Positions 39,701 to 44,807 are shown, numbered from the stretch's first letter. The stretch: DNA of 64,000 nt from JAHRAW01 sp965243285 (GCA_965243285.1 OZ251537.1:682001-746000), one strand, 5' to 3'. Notes: generated by a model from the sequence alone, not told the origin. Numbers and translations: made by a program.

Positions 39701-40682
39701 CTGGGTTGGCGACACCGCGAGCATTGGTGACGAGAATATTTATCTTGCCGGCCACGGTCGCGCCTGAGCGGAAATCTTCCACTGAATAGTCTGCTTCATA
39801 AGTCGCTTCATCGCCGGTGTTAGCGCCGGTTAAGGATATGGTGCGGGTGGCTGGGTCATAAGTGAACGGGCCTTGGCTATGGGTGCCATTGGCAAAGGCA
39901 AAGGTATAATTTAGAATCCGCTCATCCACATCGCCGTAGCCGCCCGCGGCCTCGGGCAGTTGGAAATCTGGGAAATCCGCCGCACGAAGCGGAGCCCGCC
40001 GTTCTGGAAACCCCAGAGACAACGCTTCGTAATCCTCCGCATCGCACTCGGTTGCGCCGATTGTTCGATTAATAACATTGTCGTCGTCGTCGAGGTCGCC
40101 GGCATTGTTGGCTCCGCTTTTACAGATGGTGATGCGCACGGTTATACTCTTATCAACTTGGGCACGGTCATTCTGATGCGAAAAATTCAAATGATTTGCA
40201 CTTTGACTCTCAGTAGCAAGTGTAGTCTCAAGGGTTCCGCTAAAATTCGGGTTGTCAATTCGCGAGCCGCCGCTTGGCGGGAACCGGCCGACGCCGAGTA
40301 CCTTTGGCTCGCCTCTCAAAACACGGGTGGATGGGGTGTAAGTCAGTCCCAATGCTTCCAGATCTATGCCTGTGAAGGGGTGGTTTCGTGCAACAGGAAA
40401 ATTACGACCATGATCGCCCCGCGGCAGGGTCATTGTAACCGGCTCATCGATATTGAAATACAAATTTAGTTCATTAACGCTGGCTCCGCCCACTGGCCAA
40501 ACGAATATAGTGGCGCTGCGCGCCTCGCTTGGCGCCGCCGCCGCCAGCAACATCAACCCCAAGCCGAGTTGCAACAACCATTTAGGCGACAGCCAGGCGT
40601 TAGGCGACAGCCAGGCGGGCGACAACCAGACGGGCGACAACCATGCAAACAAACGGCCCGAGAACGGAGTGACTTTATTCAT
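21714..40682 (-). CDS. Giant Ig-repeat autotransporter, about 6,322 residues
   Basis: A single uninterrupted frame of 18,969 bp. The start is ATG at 40682 (MNKVTPFSG), preceded by GAGGAAG 7 bp upstream, an ideal Shine-Dalgarno. A signal peptide of about 60 residues contains WLSP repeated four times before a hydrophobic core (LGLGLMLLAAAAPSEARS). After a head domain come an estimated 60-70 Ig-like repeats of 80-95 residues, each with the PF05345 (He_PIG) pattern LPAGLxF...R.LSGTP....T..LTYTATD. They form a higher-order period of about 2.56 kb. A Gly-rich linker (about 22,800-23,100) precedes a C-terminal beta-barrel of about 285 residues (GSGEYREMSG start, terminal VEF ending in Phe), typical of type V autotransporters. 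It is presumably a surface adhesin exported by Sec and its own barrel. There are no Cys-rich or protease motifs. Confidence 0.9.
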   Translation of the reverse strand: MNKVTPFSGRLFAWLSPVWLSPAWLSPNAWLSPKWLLQLGLGLMLLAAAAPSEARSATIFVWPVGGASVNELNLYFNIDEPVTMTLPRGDHGRNFPVARNHPFTGIDLEALGLTYTPSTRVLRGEPKVLGVGRFPPSGGSRIDNPNFSGTLETTLATESQSANHLNFSHQNDRAQVDKSITVRITICKSGANNAGDLDDDDNVINRTIGATECDAEDYEALSLGFPERRAPLRAADFPDFQLPEAAGGYGDVDERILNYTFAFANGTHSQGPFTYDPATRTISLTGANTGDEATYEADYSVEDFRSGATVAGKINILVTNARGVANPGGQVFARGETVDLTLGPLLPTISNVQYDVADVADVPNLSFDSSSSRRVLSGFISAAVGNYTLTYTAVDGTNNAQGNPRFTAEPQEFPVRVVKTLFRFVADIADQTYDFNTAITPLTLPLAEDNIGAITYDLEGSLPDGLVFSGGVLSGTLSTAALAANYPLTYTATDGGNNDFKISIPFNFRVNRVFVEQNVVLTFEAGRTYTSNSPLPNQILPDAFLGGGTQRADILGVRLEGNLPQNLNTSRTTLGGSKVSAVIIGTAMEAGSFGDGILHTLLFTDGINLTRSYRIVITGPSFDAGALPTSPLTYLTNAPIGDIEMPVGTGHSGSLPLTYLLSGPAQSGSTDGLPPGLSFSGGSSNDVTRILSGTPTSPGTYPLTYTVRDKFFGTYAGNQQTGRFTIVVSNAIFDAAAPQTQSFIVGRAITELTLPTAIPASNNFDYTLTGRHATIANVGGAALPAGLNFNTGERVFNGMVQDAGSYTFTYTATESGAGTPDAVSLTFQANAITALTYNGAVDDVTAAVGADVAHSLPSASFADPADDGMPIDYLVYGPGGTFTNNANLPPGLSFDRATSSLRGQAQKVGDTQITYSATSTPGNAEAIFTLTVDGGPAFFGGQSIGDVDYPVGVTIAAADVLVLPEAVTAFSTADRPRSYHLNGANPTTGDDGSMDLDLPDGLVFDAAARTLGGAPTTAAAAVMLTYSVQDGFANESAGLTFAATITGPAFDLDANPAPGGQTYVSGTTIAPLVLPQAAIIGVGGPTSTPASYTLFGPGGTAATPNLPGGLVFNETAGGGNAARTLTGTPNAVTEATTTELVYTATPTSGGGVTALTFSVTINPALAVAALPDLTFPAGLAITPPQILPLPTGGITPYTYILFQSGKNPGQPEDYDDLTVAQIAVLTPAGIAFERDTRGLSGTPTTAGTFPLIYRVHDSSPGSNNARRLNPEPNFTMVITGPIFAGALPIAAQTYYLDTAITDDADAKPLTLPTASTSSDGLADVPYTLTGPGGQALNMAVPGLVFDTTGDAPVLRGTPTTLTGANPVSLTYTATDDLGNATTAIFAVHILRNFLDSIPDLTAVISDDFSYIFPGAGGGGTRTYILTRNATGTVDANLPIGLELNRGNSTSSSSTIARTLSGVVEGLDASGDTGGTVQMYYRVNPATPANLNDSRTAEFSFTVEAAEFIETPPTNIGYSLNVTLDNSTSTTLPAVNASEVSYTLRGANATVGDDNLPSGLAFDTDSRVISGMPDMTGNFPLTYTADLSFGADLTGDIVVSVTSVTYTATVADLSFDVGDVVNNTTLPTAVDDGDSTATLTYALYGPGTTVDIGDSNAVNAANGLNLPGGFTFDNTAGALTLSGTAQQVGTTRLTYAAAGTTGTAIATFDFTVGGGPAFAAGDLPIGDESYVTGLDITAKTLPLATGFGVNTALTYSLTGANPIINADGDITDRDLPAGLVFTTTATATGTTLSGAPTGAPAAVNLTYTATDEFGNVSANAIFAVTITGPVFDGATIADKTYSLNIDIGAAEVLPTARGVDVSYTLTGAGGGALPGGLAFNATDATDAATDAARTLSGMPTTISADTPLTYTATDGDSNETALTFTVTVTGPTFVDAAPGAQMYTAGRAIPTLTLSEASTTTNASLLVHVLTGKNATAGNLDLPAGLIFTGGTAPRTLSGTPQAVNASTPVTLTYTATILISGANGFRNGGFAQQFFDVTINPGLAFPANSNPGRTYAAGVSLADLAADMRTLTAATGGTGSISYALFAEGGSPTDARLPAALGFNATTRTLTGMATAAGTTTMTYRATDAATPPNITDAVFTITIAGPSFVGDLPAARTYFADIAITNDADAKPLTLPTASTESANVSYTLTGPNAQALNIAVPGLVFDTTGDAPVLRGEPTTLTGATPVSLTYTATDAHGNAITEIFAMHIRRAFLQDIPDFTVVRSSEFSHTFPGASGGGARTYILTGSESGTVNANIPSGLTFNPTNDSNPATSAARTLSGVLRGLGTTPPIGSIQMYYRVNPSNADDSLTAEFSFTVLAADFIEDPPANIGYPLDVTLTASTQTTLPAVTATEVSYSLTGANASGGNDDLPSGLAFDTDSRVISGRPDMADTFPLTYIADLSFGPDLTHEFDLSVTSITYTADVIDASFDVGDTVSHSLPTAVDDGNPDATITYALYGPGTTVDIGDSDAVNAANGMNLPGDFTFDNTAGALTLSGTAQQVGTTSLTYAAAGPNGTVTATFDFTVSGGPAFASGYTIAAASYVTGVSITDLVLDAAASGFGGVQNLTYELSGATADDALPAGLSFGGANATAAARTLSGTPTGAPDATAVNLVYTATDRFGNVSAAVAFAITITGPAFASTPGDQTFTSSNEITPIVLPSASGAGISYALTGANGGALPDGLVFSAATRTLSGTPTSGGDAVSFTYTATDNASPANVARANFMVTIEGPEFDLATTPAPGAQIYLAGEDITALALPAATIVGTGAAAVYTLTAVGGLPAGLDFNATASGGNAARTLTGNPNQVTASTTTALVYTATSGSATTALTFDVTINPALAVAALPDLTFPAGLAITPPQILPLPTGGITPYTYILFESGKNPGQPENYDDLTAAEITALTPAGIAFERGSRSITGTPETAGTYMLIYRVHDSSPGNNSDKRLSPEPSFNIVVTGPSLPSLTLAPIYTADVEIDAVVLPQATSSATPVSYSMSGLPAGLEFNAGGATDFTTDAARTLSGTPTTATGPGGVTVTYTATDVHDNETSLEFTVTVNRVFSATIADQTFTVGVNVAGQIVLPTANGGGTLVYSLLGPNGTASDRQLPAGLIYTAGTPPVLSGTLQTAEAVTLTYSATNSADSADSIEQTFAFVVEQIVFDDADEPLTTINYPLNVPITEPITLPAANGSGIVYTLVPNTSLDSSAVFPPGLSFNPIDDATGAAARTITGTPTEVGDYPLIYTATAATGSFGGPIRRDLTVFVTRFDFDRTDLGLSFNAGDTVVDSAAGSTGVSLPAAVDDANTGATIVYALYGPGTTADISDRDSADAVNNMNLPAGLMFDNAAGTLMLSGQARQVGTTAFTYAATNADSGLSITEIFDFTVGGGPAFAANNLPIDAESYVTGLDISAKILPLADGFGDNTAFTYILTGANPTMDTDGNITDRDLPAGLTFNATNVTTGDAARTLSGTPTGAPATAVNLTYTATDTFGNVSGEVIFSVTITGPSFDDATIANKAYFLGVDIGAAEVLPTARGVDVSYTLTGAGGGALPGGLAFNATDATDAATDAARTLSGMPTTISADTQLTYTATDSADNATMLTFTVTVTGPTFAGPAVVAQTYAVGFAVDVTLPAATTSSANTDPVTYTLTGNGTGADGLPAGITFNPALVAGDTFIVARSITGTPVAAAVGGYSLTYTATDGDGGLAQQVFDVTVNARFEFESVPPRIEFPAGATVNHDLPEGIGGIPPYRYLLTTSGLTADPQLPSWFTSGSNDRTITGMPTIAAETEINYTVFDAAAQSRDGDFTLVITGPIFAAGDLPITVPTLAAGTAITDVVLPLATSSAPSLTHTLTGANPTVDLDGNITRDTDGTPTNADLPAGLMFNATSRTLSGNPDVAGAFMLTYTARDEYGNETSLEFTVTVNRAFVGDALAELTLIVGDDVATAMPDAFPLATGGGTLAYTLADSSITDNNGLPVGLTFNPTADAGATPPIIARTLTGIAQTPIDSTLTYTATNVADPTDFIPQTFDLVVENIAFATQPPENLNYPFNVLIDAAAATPLPAVIRGSNVVYSLVAAAGSTFPPGLSFNPTADANTGAAARTITGTPTMEGTHSLIYTATDDFGNTATAMIEVSIATITFEVPVVDLSFNVGDVVDEELSAAADGDGSAGIYALYGPGTTVDPDNLGAANNSNLPVDLSFANAAGERILSGTPELVGETLLTYAASGSGGTITVNFRLTIGGGPAFAENLTIEPESYVTGLDISAKILPLADGFDNNTPLAYMLTGANPTMDADGNITDADLPAGLIFNATDATIGDAARTLSGSPTGAPAAAVMLTYTASDEFGNVSDGVMFAVTITGPVFDGATIADKTYFLGVDIAAAGAQILPVALGNNVSYALSAAAGAVPGWLTLNAGNAAADTVAARTLTGTPTAVAAAVELIYTATDGDGNAISANFMVTITGPTFADAAPGAQMYTAGLPITAETLSEASTTTAAASVVYTLTGANPVAANNGLPAGLIFNATANSGAAARTLTGTPQAVDASTTVTLTYTATDANGGGVRIGGFAQQFFDVTINPGLAFAADAIAARMEYPAGRVVSQTLPLATGGAGDLSYDLFSEGNSPADPQLLSWMNFTPGGSRNLTGTPELTAEISLIYRATDSDNTDNMTELSFTAVVTGPSFAAGDLPLDNQPEYIADIAIDDVVLPAATSSTASLTYTLIGANPTRETDGTITNADLPAGLEFDVAVGVRTLSGIPTIAGTYTLTYFATDNYGNTTPDATFDVTIGRVFAVDPLANITITVGTDVAAIVTEAFPTANGGGSLNYALFGPGDNRTNGANLPTGLSFDADRLLVGTAQSVGNTELTYAATNAAEAADFIQQTFNFVVEDITFDLTPPMALDYSLNVAITEPITLPAASGSGILYDLVAAPGSTFPLGLTFNPTASDTSVAARTITGTPTAAGDYELRYTATPGSGGFGTALSHNIDLSVTSLTFTADLDAISRDIGAAVNQQLPAAADATNSSDGITYALYGPAPDGAAVDTTNGANLPQGLSFDNAADARMLTGAAEIIGDTSLTYAATRAAGAGGGGVTGTFMFSVLGERPAFAADVDIGDKSYVTGIDIDTGLAAGANILPAATAGFGGVNSLTYTLRGQNATETNDDLPDGLIFNATDATTGAAARTLSGSPTGAPAAAVMLTYTASDEFGNVSDGVMFAVTITGPVFDVSIVDETYPLNIAITAKILPVATGAGVVYTVTGALPAGLTFNPTANTATGAAARTITGTPTMPAAAVMLVYTATDGAGNATTDDFMVTITGPTFAADAPTGLAYTAGQSVTLVLSDATTNGTTPVTFTLTGDGTGTNGLPNGLTFNPTANSGAAARTLTGTPDAVDASTVYSLTYTATDAATGTAPNIIPGGFSDQTFSVTIDPGLAFPENSNPDRIYAAGVNLASLAADMRTLTAATGGTGTISYALFAEGGSPTDARLPAGLNFNTAADSRAISGTPTTAAASTEMTYRATDAATPPTSTDAVFTITITGPIFAADALADALPGEAGEAVTFPVGEAITDLVLPAASSSAAPVTYTLTGADLPAGLEFDAAVDVRTLSGTPTVAANAVTLTYKAIDNYGNQTMAGTFKLTIEQVLDGEVVEMFDRVFPIGIAVDITLPPVRSDGYVYTLTSAAFPPGLAFNARTLTGQPTTSGSYLLTYTATPPAGGAATVALSYEFTFAVVDMAFVETEQTYNFAVDDVVDMTLPEVVGGFRPVTYALTAGGVVVDGSLAAEIAADLSFDPDTRVLTGTLDSAIPDLSLLYTATDSASNPGPNTATANITISVANTDMDAVNQIILPEVAHAISDSVAAAITTRIEHANSGGGGGAGLAIGGQSGIAGLLATHGQPMARQELDAKTLLTGTTFTVPLNGGGNGIGNGSGGLALADGGAGAAVNSATIWGSGEYREMSGTSGDLDWDGELRGFHLGLDARLRPGLLAGLSVARLQSEIDYRDLGGGLGAGTHDIDMTSLHPYLGWRSGNADFWATLGYGQGDLDITPAGGAKTSADLDLRAAGFGGSGHLWRNDVTALLVRGDVAYNELEVPDNAAFAASPSATTRLRLAVEASHRFALSSGGALTPLFEAGLRHSGGDGETGLGAEVGLGLRYHSPTTRLAADGRLHLVTSPGDYEEWGFQGSLALQPGADGQGLSLTLAPTYGAAATGIAQLWRRGLPETAADRDHRVRIKARLGYGVTLKNHSGVLTPYGEFTLGDTASYRLGIDWKTGSQFDLNLLGERRENTDNAAEHSILMRGQVEF
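23300..39500 (-). repeat. Higher-order repeat, about 2.56 kb period, inside the giant gene
   Basis: Two independent anchors recur at regular spacing. A YALYGPG-encoding segment (plus-strand CCGTACAACGCATAGGTG) lies near 25526, 28073, 30648, 33182 and 35753, with a diverged copy near 38046. A CTGACATTGCCGAATTCATC-like segment lies near 24990, 27560, 30112, 32686 and 35243. Spacings are 2.53-2.58 kb, about 855 residues or ten Ig domains. Some copies are identical over more than 100 bp. Confidence 0.85.
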
Positions 40683-40784
40683 GAATCGCTTCCTCAAAGT
40701 AAGGTGCCAAATAATGAAAACCCATCTACCAAAACCAACATGCAAGAGGGTAAAGATGCACGATGCAAAATGCAAGAACCCACC

Positions 40785-40870
40785 CCCCACTCAGCGCGGG
40801 CCCCACTCAGCGCAGGCCCCACTCAGCGCAGGCAAAATAATCAGGGCGAAATAATCAGGGCGAAATAACC
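40785..40870. repeat. Two tandem arrays upstream of the giant gene
   Basis: Three 16-bp units of CCCCACTCAGCGCAGG (40785-40832) are followed by three 14-bp units of AATAATCAGGGCGA (about 40835-40868). They lie about 100 bp upstream of the giant gene's start, where copy number could affect expression. Confidence 0.8.
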
Positions 40871-41159
40871 CCCCCATCAAAAATAACCGAACCACCCACA
40901 ATACCAAAACAACACCCCAACCGCAAAATCATAGCCGAAAATAGCAAAACCCACCACCAATGTCAAAGATTGGGGGGATTGGGGGATTGGGGGATTGGGG
41001 GATTGGGTGATTGGAGGGTGATTCGCCACCGATTGATTCGCCACCGATGGGGATTAATTTAACCTAAATTCGCCGCCGATGGGGAATTAATCGCCGATGG
41101 GGAATTAATTTAGCATAAATGTCATAAATGTAGTTAATACCACCCCACATATTCAACCC
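40871..41159. repeat. Gap with G-rich tandem repeats
   Basis: Four 9-bp units of GGGGATTGG (about 40970-41012) are followed by ATTCGCCACCGATGG and GATGGGGAATTAAT units repeated two to three times (41023-41110). No gene was found. Confidence 0.7.
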
Positions 41160-41545
41160 CCCCCCGACGGGAAGTCAAATCTGGTGGGTTTTTGCTTTTG
41201 TTTTTGCTTTTGTTTTTGCTTTTGTTTTTGCTTTTGCTTTGGCTTTTGCTTTGGCTTTGGCTTTGGCTTTTTTCTTGATTCACGCTAAGCAAAGGCAACA
41301 TCAAAGGCAAAAGCGAAAAGCAACACTTTCGCCTGATTTTTTAACAACGCCAACCGAAATTTTAATCAAGAATGGCCTTTTCGCACACCCTCTGAAGCGG
41401 GGGGGAGTAAAACGTTAAAAGCCAAAAGCCAAAAGCCAAAGCCAAAGCCAAAGCCAAAGCCAAAGCCAAATCAAACGCAACCCCCCCTAACTCAGCCGCT
41501 GACCTCAAAAAAACCCGCCAATCGAACTGCAGATTTCGGAAGTTC
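41160..41545. repeat. Palindromic GCTTTTG/CAAAAGC element, right end partial
   Basis: It has a T-rich arm (TTTTTGCTTTTG units, 41185-41270), a middle segment shared with 21270-21340 (TTTTTTAACAACGCC), a CCCCC hairpin, an A-rich arm (41415-41470) and the family right-end block GCCGCTGACCTC...CCGCCAATCGAACTGCAGATTT, which stops before the terminal ATATAAATCCC. No open frame looks real. Confidence 0.7.
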
Positions 41546-41719
41546 TTGTTTTTTACCAGAAAATTTTGCGCCATCGTTGCTATTATCGGGGCTTTTGGGG
41601 GGCGGGGCGGGTGATGTCAATCAACCAAACTAGTCTGGGGGTTTAGGTATGTAATTCCCATTTATTTACCTAAATCCTATTTACCTAAATCCGCTTGCCT
41701 GGTTTGGTTTATCCGCATC

Positions 41720-41784
41720 AACTACTCCCATACAACTACTCCCATACAACAGCGGCCATACAACAGCGGCCATACAACAGCGGC
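41720..41784. repeat. 14-bp tandem repeat upstream of the phosphatidyltransferase gene
   Basis: Units CATACAACTACTCC and CATACAACAGCGGC alternate, with three copies of the second form. It ends about 57 bp before the GTG start of the next gene. Confidence 0.8.
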
Positions 41785-41841
41785 GCCTGGCGCTATCGCT
41801 AAAACCGCCCGCAATCCACCTCAGAAACGGCACTGAAACCC

Positions 41842-42513
41842 GTGTTATCGCAACTTCCCAATCTGTTGACCTTGCTGCGCATCGCCGCTTGCCCGGTGCT
41901 GGTGCTGGTGCTGAGCGACCGCAATTATGACCTCGCCATCATGGTGTTTTTGGTGGCTGGCATCACCGACGGGCTGGACGGCTACATCGCCAAGCGCTTC
42001 GATTGCGCCACTAATTTTGGCGCCATCTTAGACCCCATCGCCGATAAATTGCTCATCGCCAGCGCCTACATCATGCTGGCGATTTTGGAGCATATTCCGT
42101 TTTGGCTGCTGATTGCGGTGATGTTCCGCGATTTGGTCATCGTGGTCGGCTACCTGATTCTGGCGGCGTTGGGCGAGGACATCCCCATGAAGCCGACCTA
42201 CATCAGCAAACTCAACACCTTTTTGCAAATCTCGCTGGCAGTCGCCGTGTTGATGGCGGCGGCCGATTGGCTGCGCATTCCACTGGCCACGGACGCGCTG
42301 GTGCTCGGCGTTTTGCTCACCACTTTAAGCAGCGGCGGGCAATATGTGTGGGCGCTGGGAATCAAGCGCGAGGGGCCGGCGGCCGGGCAAGCCAGCGCGG
42401 AATCGGCGGGTGGACATTCGGCCGAATCGGCTGATAAAGCCACATCGACCGGCGAAATAGCGGCCGAATCGGCCGATAAAACCAACCTGGCGGCGAAATT
42501 ACCCCGACCATGA
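41842..42513 (+). CDS. CDP-alcohol phosphatidyltransferase (PgsA-like)
   Basis: Integral membrane enzyme of phospholipid synthesis, 223 residues with about five transmembrane helices. The family motif DG-x2-A-x9-G-x3-D-x3-D is present in TDGLDGYIAKRFD...GAILDPIADK. It could be PgsA (phosphatidylglycerophosphate synthase) or the related paralog that lies beside hda in pseudomonads; which head group is used cannot be told by eye. The start is GTG 41842 (reading MLSQLPNLLTLLRI). A C-terminal tail of about 40 residues has AESAD repeated and looks disordered. The stop overlaps the hda ATG. Confidence 0.88.
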   Translation: MLSQLPNLLTLLRIAACPVLVLVLSDRNYDLAIMVFLVAGITDGLDGYIAKRFDCATNFGAILDPIADKLLIASAYIMLAILEHIPFWLLIAVMFRDLVIVVGYLILAALGEDIPMKPTYISKLNTFLQISLAVAVLMAAADWLRIPLATDALVLGVLLTTLSSGGQYVWALGIKREGPAAGQASAESAGGHSAESADKATSTGEIAAESADKTNLAAKLPRP

Positions 42514-43241
42514 GCCGCCAACTGCTGTTGCCAGCCAACACCGAGGGCGAAAGCAGTTTCAGCAGTTTTTACGCCGCCGACAACGCCGCGCTGCTGGCCG
42601 AGTTACAAGCCATGGCGCGCGGCGAGGGCGTGCGGCGCACCTTATATTTTTGGGGCGAAGGCGGCAGCGGCAAAAGCCATTTACTGCACGCCTGCTGCCA
42701 ACTGGCGCGCCAGCGGCGCCGACCGGCGGCCTATTTGTCGGCCGCGCAACTGGCGGCGGAGGCGGTGCCGGCCGCGGAGGCGTGGCCGCACGCGCTGGTG
42801 TGCGTGGATGATTTCCAAGCCGCCGCCGGGCGTCGGGGGTTGCAATCGGCCCTATTCGCCGTGCACGAAAAATTGCGCGGTCACCACGGCGCCCTCGTGG
42901 TGGCCGCCGACCAGCCCTTGGGGGGCGTGGAAATGGGCCGCTTGAAACTGGAACTGAAAGATTTGGAATCCCGCCTCTTGAGCGGCGCCGTGCATCGCCT
43001 AAAACCCCTCAACGAGCAAGACAAACGCGCCGCCCTAAAAGCCCGCGCCCGCCATAAGGGCTTCGAACTCAACGAACCAGCGCTGGCTTTCATCCTCACC
43101 TATTACCGCCGCGACGCGGCCTCGTTGTTTGCTTTGCTGGAACGCATCGATGGGGCTTCGTTAGCGGCGCATCGAAAAGTCACCGTGCCGTTTATCAAGT
43201 CGTTATTGCAGTCGCCTGGCGGAGATGGGCCTGGCGGGTGA
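42510..43241 (+). CDS. hda: DnaA regulatory inactivator Hda
   Basis: An AAA+ protein of 243 residues homologous to the DnaA ATPase domain. With the DNA-loaded sliding clamp it stimulates ATP hydrolysis by DnaA and prevents re-initiation. It shows Walker A GEGGSGKSHLLHA, a Walker B-like LVCVDDFQA, and a sensor/arginine-finger region (LKDLESRLLSGAVHRLKPL). The N-terminal clamp-binding motif is represented by SRQLLLPA (QLxLP type). It lacks the DNA-binding domain IV of DnaA. The last residues (PGGDGPGG) are encoded by a 16-bp tandem array that runs across the stop codon. Confidence 0.92.
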   Translation: MSRQLLLPANTEGESSFSSFYAADNAALLAELQAMARGEGVRRTLYFWGEGGSGKSHLLHACCQLARQRRRPAAYLSAAQLAAEAVPAAEAWPHALVCVDDFQAAAGRRGLQSALFAVHEKLRGHHGALVVAADQPLGGVEMGRLKLELKDLESRLLSGAVHRLKPLNEQDKRAALKARARHKGFELNEPALAFILTYYRRDAASLFALLERIDGASLAAHRKVTVPFIKSLLQSPGGDGPGG

Positions 43242-43308
43242 TGGGCCTGGCGGGGATGGGCCTGGCGGGTGATGGGCCTGGCGGGTGGTGGGCCTGGCGG
43301 GTGATGGG
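43224..43308. repeat. 16-bp tandem array across the hda stop
   Basis: Five to six copies of GATGGGCCTGGCGGGT start in the last hda codons and extend past its TGA into the gap before the convergent glycosyltransferase gene. Confidence 0.85.
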
Positions 43309-43342
43309 GTTGTCGGGCGTACGGCGACGGCGATTCAACCCG

Positions 43343-44644
43343 TTAACCGCCGTCGAACTCGGCCAGCAGCGCGGCGCGCACCACTTCGGTCGGCAGGCGC
43401 GCCAGGCAATGGCGACGGCAGGCTGGGCGGTCGCACGCATGGCAATTGGGGGCGCGAATCACGCGGCAATGCGGCCCGACCGGGCCGGTTTTGCTGGCCT
43501 GCGTCGGCCCGAATAAGGCGATAAGCGGCGTTTTTTGAGCGCATGCTAAGTGCATAGGAAAACTGTCGCCGCTCAACAACAGCCGCGCCCGCCCGGTCAA
43601 TTCCGCAAACTGCGGCAGCGAGAGTTGACCGGCAAGATTGGCTAAATTTGGCTGCTGATTCGTCGACTGACTCGCAAATTTCGCCGAATCTGCCTGATGG
43701 ATGGGCTGCTGACTCGCAAAATCCGCCGAATCTGCCTGATGGATGGGCTGCTGACTCGCAAAATCCGCCGAATCTGCCTGATGGATGGGCTGCTGACTCG
43801 CAAAATCCGCCGAATCTGGCTGCCGGCAAGTTGATTGGCGGCTCGGCCGGCTGTTTGGCCGGCTTATCGGCTCCCCAAGCCCGGCAAATTTCCCACCCTC
43901 AATCTCGCCCCATTCCCCCAGTCCCCCCAGCCCGGCGTTTACCGGCGCGATGGCCCGCTCGATGGCATCGCGCGTCGCCGCTTGGCCGGTGAACGCCATG
44001 CAAAATTGCCCACGGAAGCGCCGCGCCACCCACGCGGCGATTTCCACATAGCGCGCCAGCGGCCAATCTTTGGAGCGCCAGCGCGAGAACGGGCTAAACA
44101 GCAGCAGCGGTTTATTGGCCGGATTGATGCGCGCCAGCAAGGCATCGATGTGGCGGCGCTCGCCAGCGGCGGTGAAAAATTCCATAGCAGTATCGCCCAC
44201 CGCCAACCGCGCTCGCCGCAACACGCCGTCCATTTCCGCGATGGCGTGCAGGCGTGGATTGCGAAACCCCGACAAGCCCAGCCAGCGCCCCTTGATATAC
44301 TTTTCGCCGCCCGCCGCGCGCCGCGCCGCATACAAAAACAGCGCCGATTTTGCCAGCCCCTGCAGGTCGAAAGCCAAATCAAAAGGCCGCGCCCGCACTT
44401 GCCGCAACGCCGCCGCCAGGATTTTCGCCGCCGCCTTTGGCCGCCGCCACTGTCGCACAATGGCGCGATTATCGAACAAAATCACCTCATCCACCCACGG
44501 GTTATGGCGGCAAATATCGGCCGAGGCGGGCGCCGTCAGCAGCGTCAACCGACTGCTCGGGAAATTCTCCTTGATGGCGCGCAAATGCCCGGTGGCGTGC
44601 AGCACATCACCCAACGAGGTTTGCTTGATGACCAGAATGTTCAC
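43343..44644 (-). CDS. Heptosyltransferase-family glycosyltransferase (GT9) with repeat insertion
   Basis: A GT-B enzyme of 433 residues related to WaaC/WaaF/WaaQ, which add ADP-heptose to the LPS core. The N-terminus MNILVIKQTSLGDVLHATGHLRAIK is the family opening, LAFDLQGLAKSAL follows, and the C-terminal domain has LLLFSPFSRWRSKDWPLARY, LLLSGDSFPMHLACA (nucleotide-sugar binding) and ALFGPT. Between the two halves of the C-domain, about residues 236-340 are an Asn/Gln/Ser-rich insertion with a 14-residue unit (DSADFASQQPIHQA) three times; the family has no such segment. The start codon is GTG (44642-44644). The exact sugar acceptor is unknown. Confidence 0.87.
   Translation of the reverse strand: MNILVIKQTSLGDVLHATGHLRAIKENFPSSRLTLLTAPASADICRHNPWVDEVILFDNRAIVRQWRRPKAAAKILAAALRQVRARPFDLAFDLQGLAKSALFLYAARRAAGGEKYIKGRWLGLSGFRNPRLHAIAEMDGVLRRARLAVGDTAMEFFTAAGERRHIDALLARINPANKPLLLFSPFSRWRSKDWPLARYVEIAAWVARRFRGQFCMAFTGQAATRDAIERAIAPVNAGLGGLGEWGEIEGGKFAGLGEPISRPNSRPSRQSTCRQPDSADFASQQPIHQADSADFASQQPIHQADSADFASQQPIHQADSAKFASQSTNQQPNLANLAGQLSLPQFAELTGRARLLLSGDSFPMHLACAQKTPLIALFGPTQASKTGPVGPHCRVIRAPNCHACDRPACRRHCLARLPTEVVRAALLAEFDGG
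43691..43816 (-). repeat. 42-bp in-frame tandem repeat in the GT9 gene
   Basis: Three 42-bp units, identical or nearly so, each encode DSADFASQQPIHQA; a partial fourth unit follows. Since 42 is divisible by three, changes in copy number keep the frame. Confidence 0.92.
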
Positions 44645-44715
44645 TAAAGGGGACTGTTCCAGATAACTCGAATGTATGTTATCCGATGGCGCAAATTTTT
44701 CTGGTGAAACCCAGT

Positions 44716-44795
44716 AAAAGCATTGCTATTGTTCATTTTTTTAATTTTGAAAATCACACTTTTTCTTCATTTTCCTTTCAGCAATGGCTTTTCAC
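44716..44795 (-). repeat. 80-bp dispersed repeat, copy 2
   Basis: The reverse complement matches 21204-21282 over about 80 bp with few differences (AAGGAAAATGAAGAAAAA core). It lies just outside the left end of the large palindromic element. Confidence 0.75.
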
Positions 44796-44807
44796 ACAGC
44801 TAATTTA

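Noticed and set aside
43680..43820. 42-bp repeats resembling a CRISPR array
   Set aside because: Contiguous, in frame inside a glycosyltransferase gene, and without spacers.
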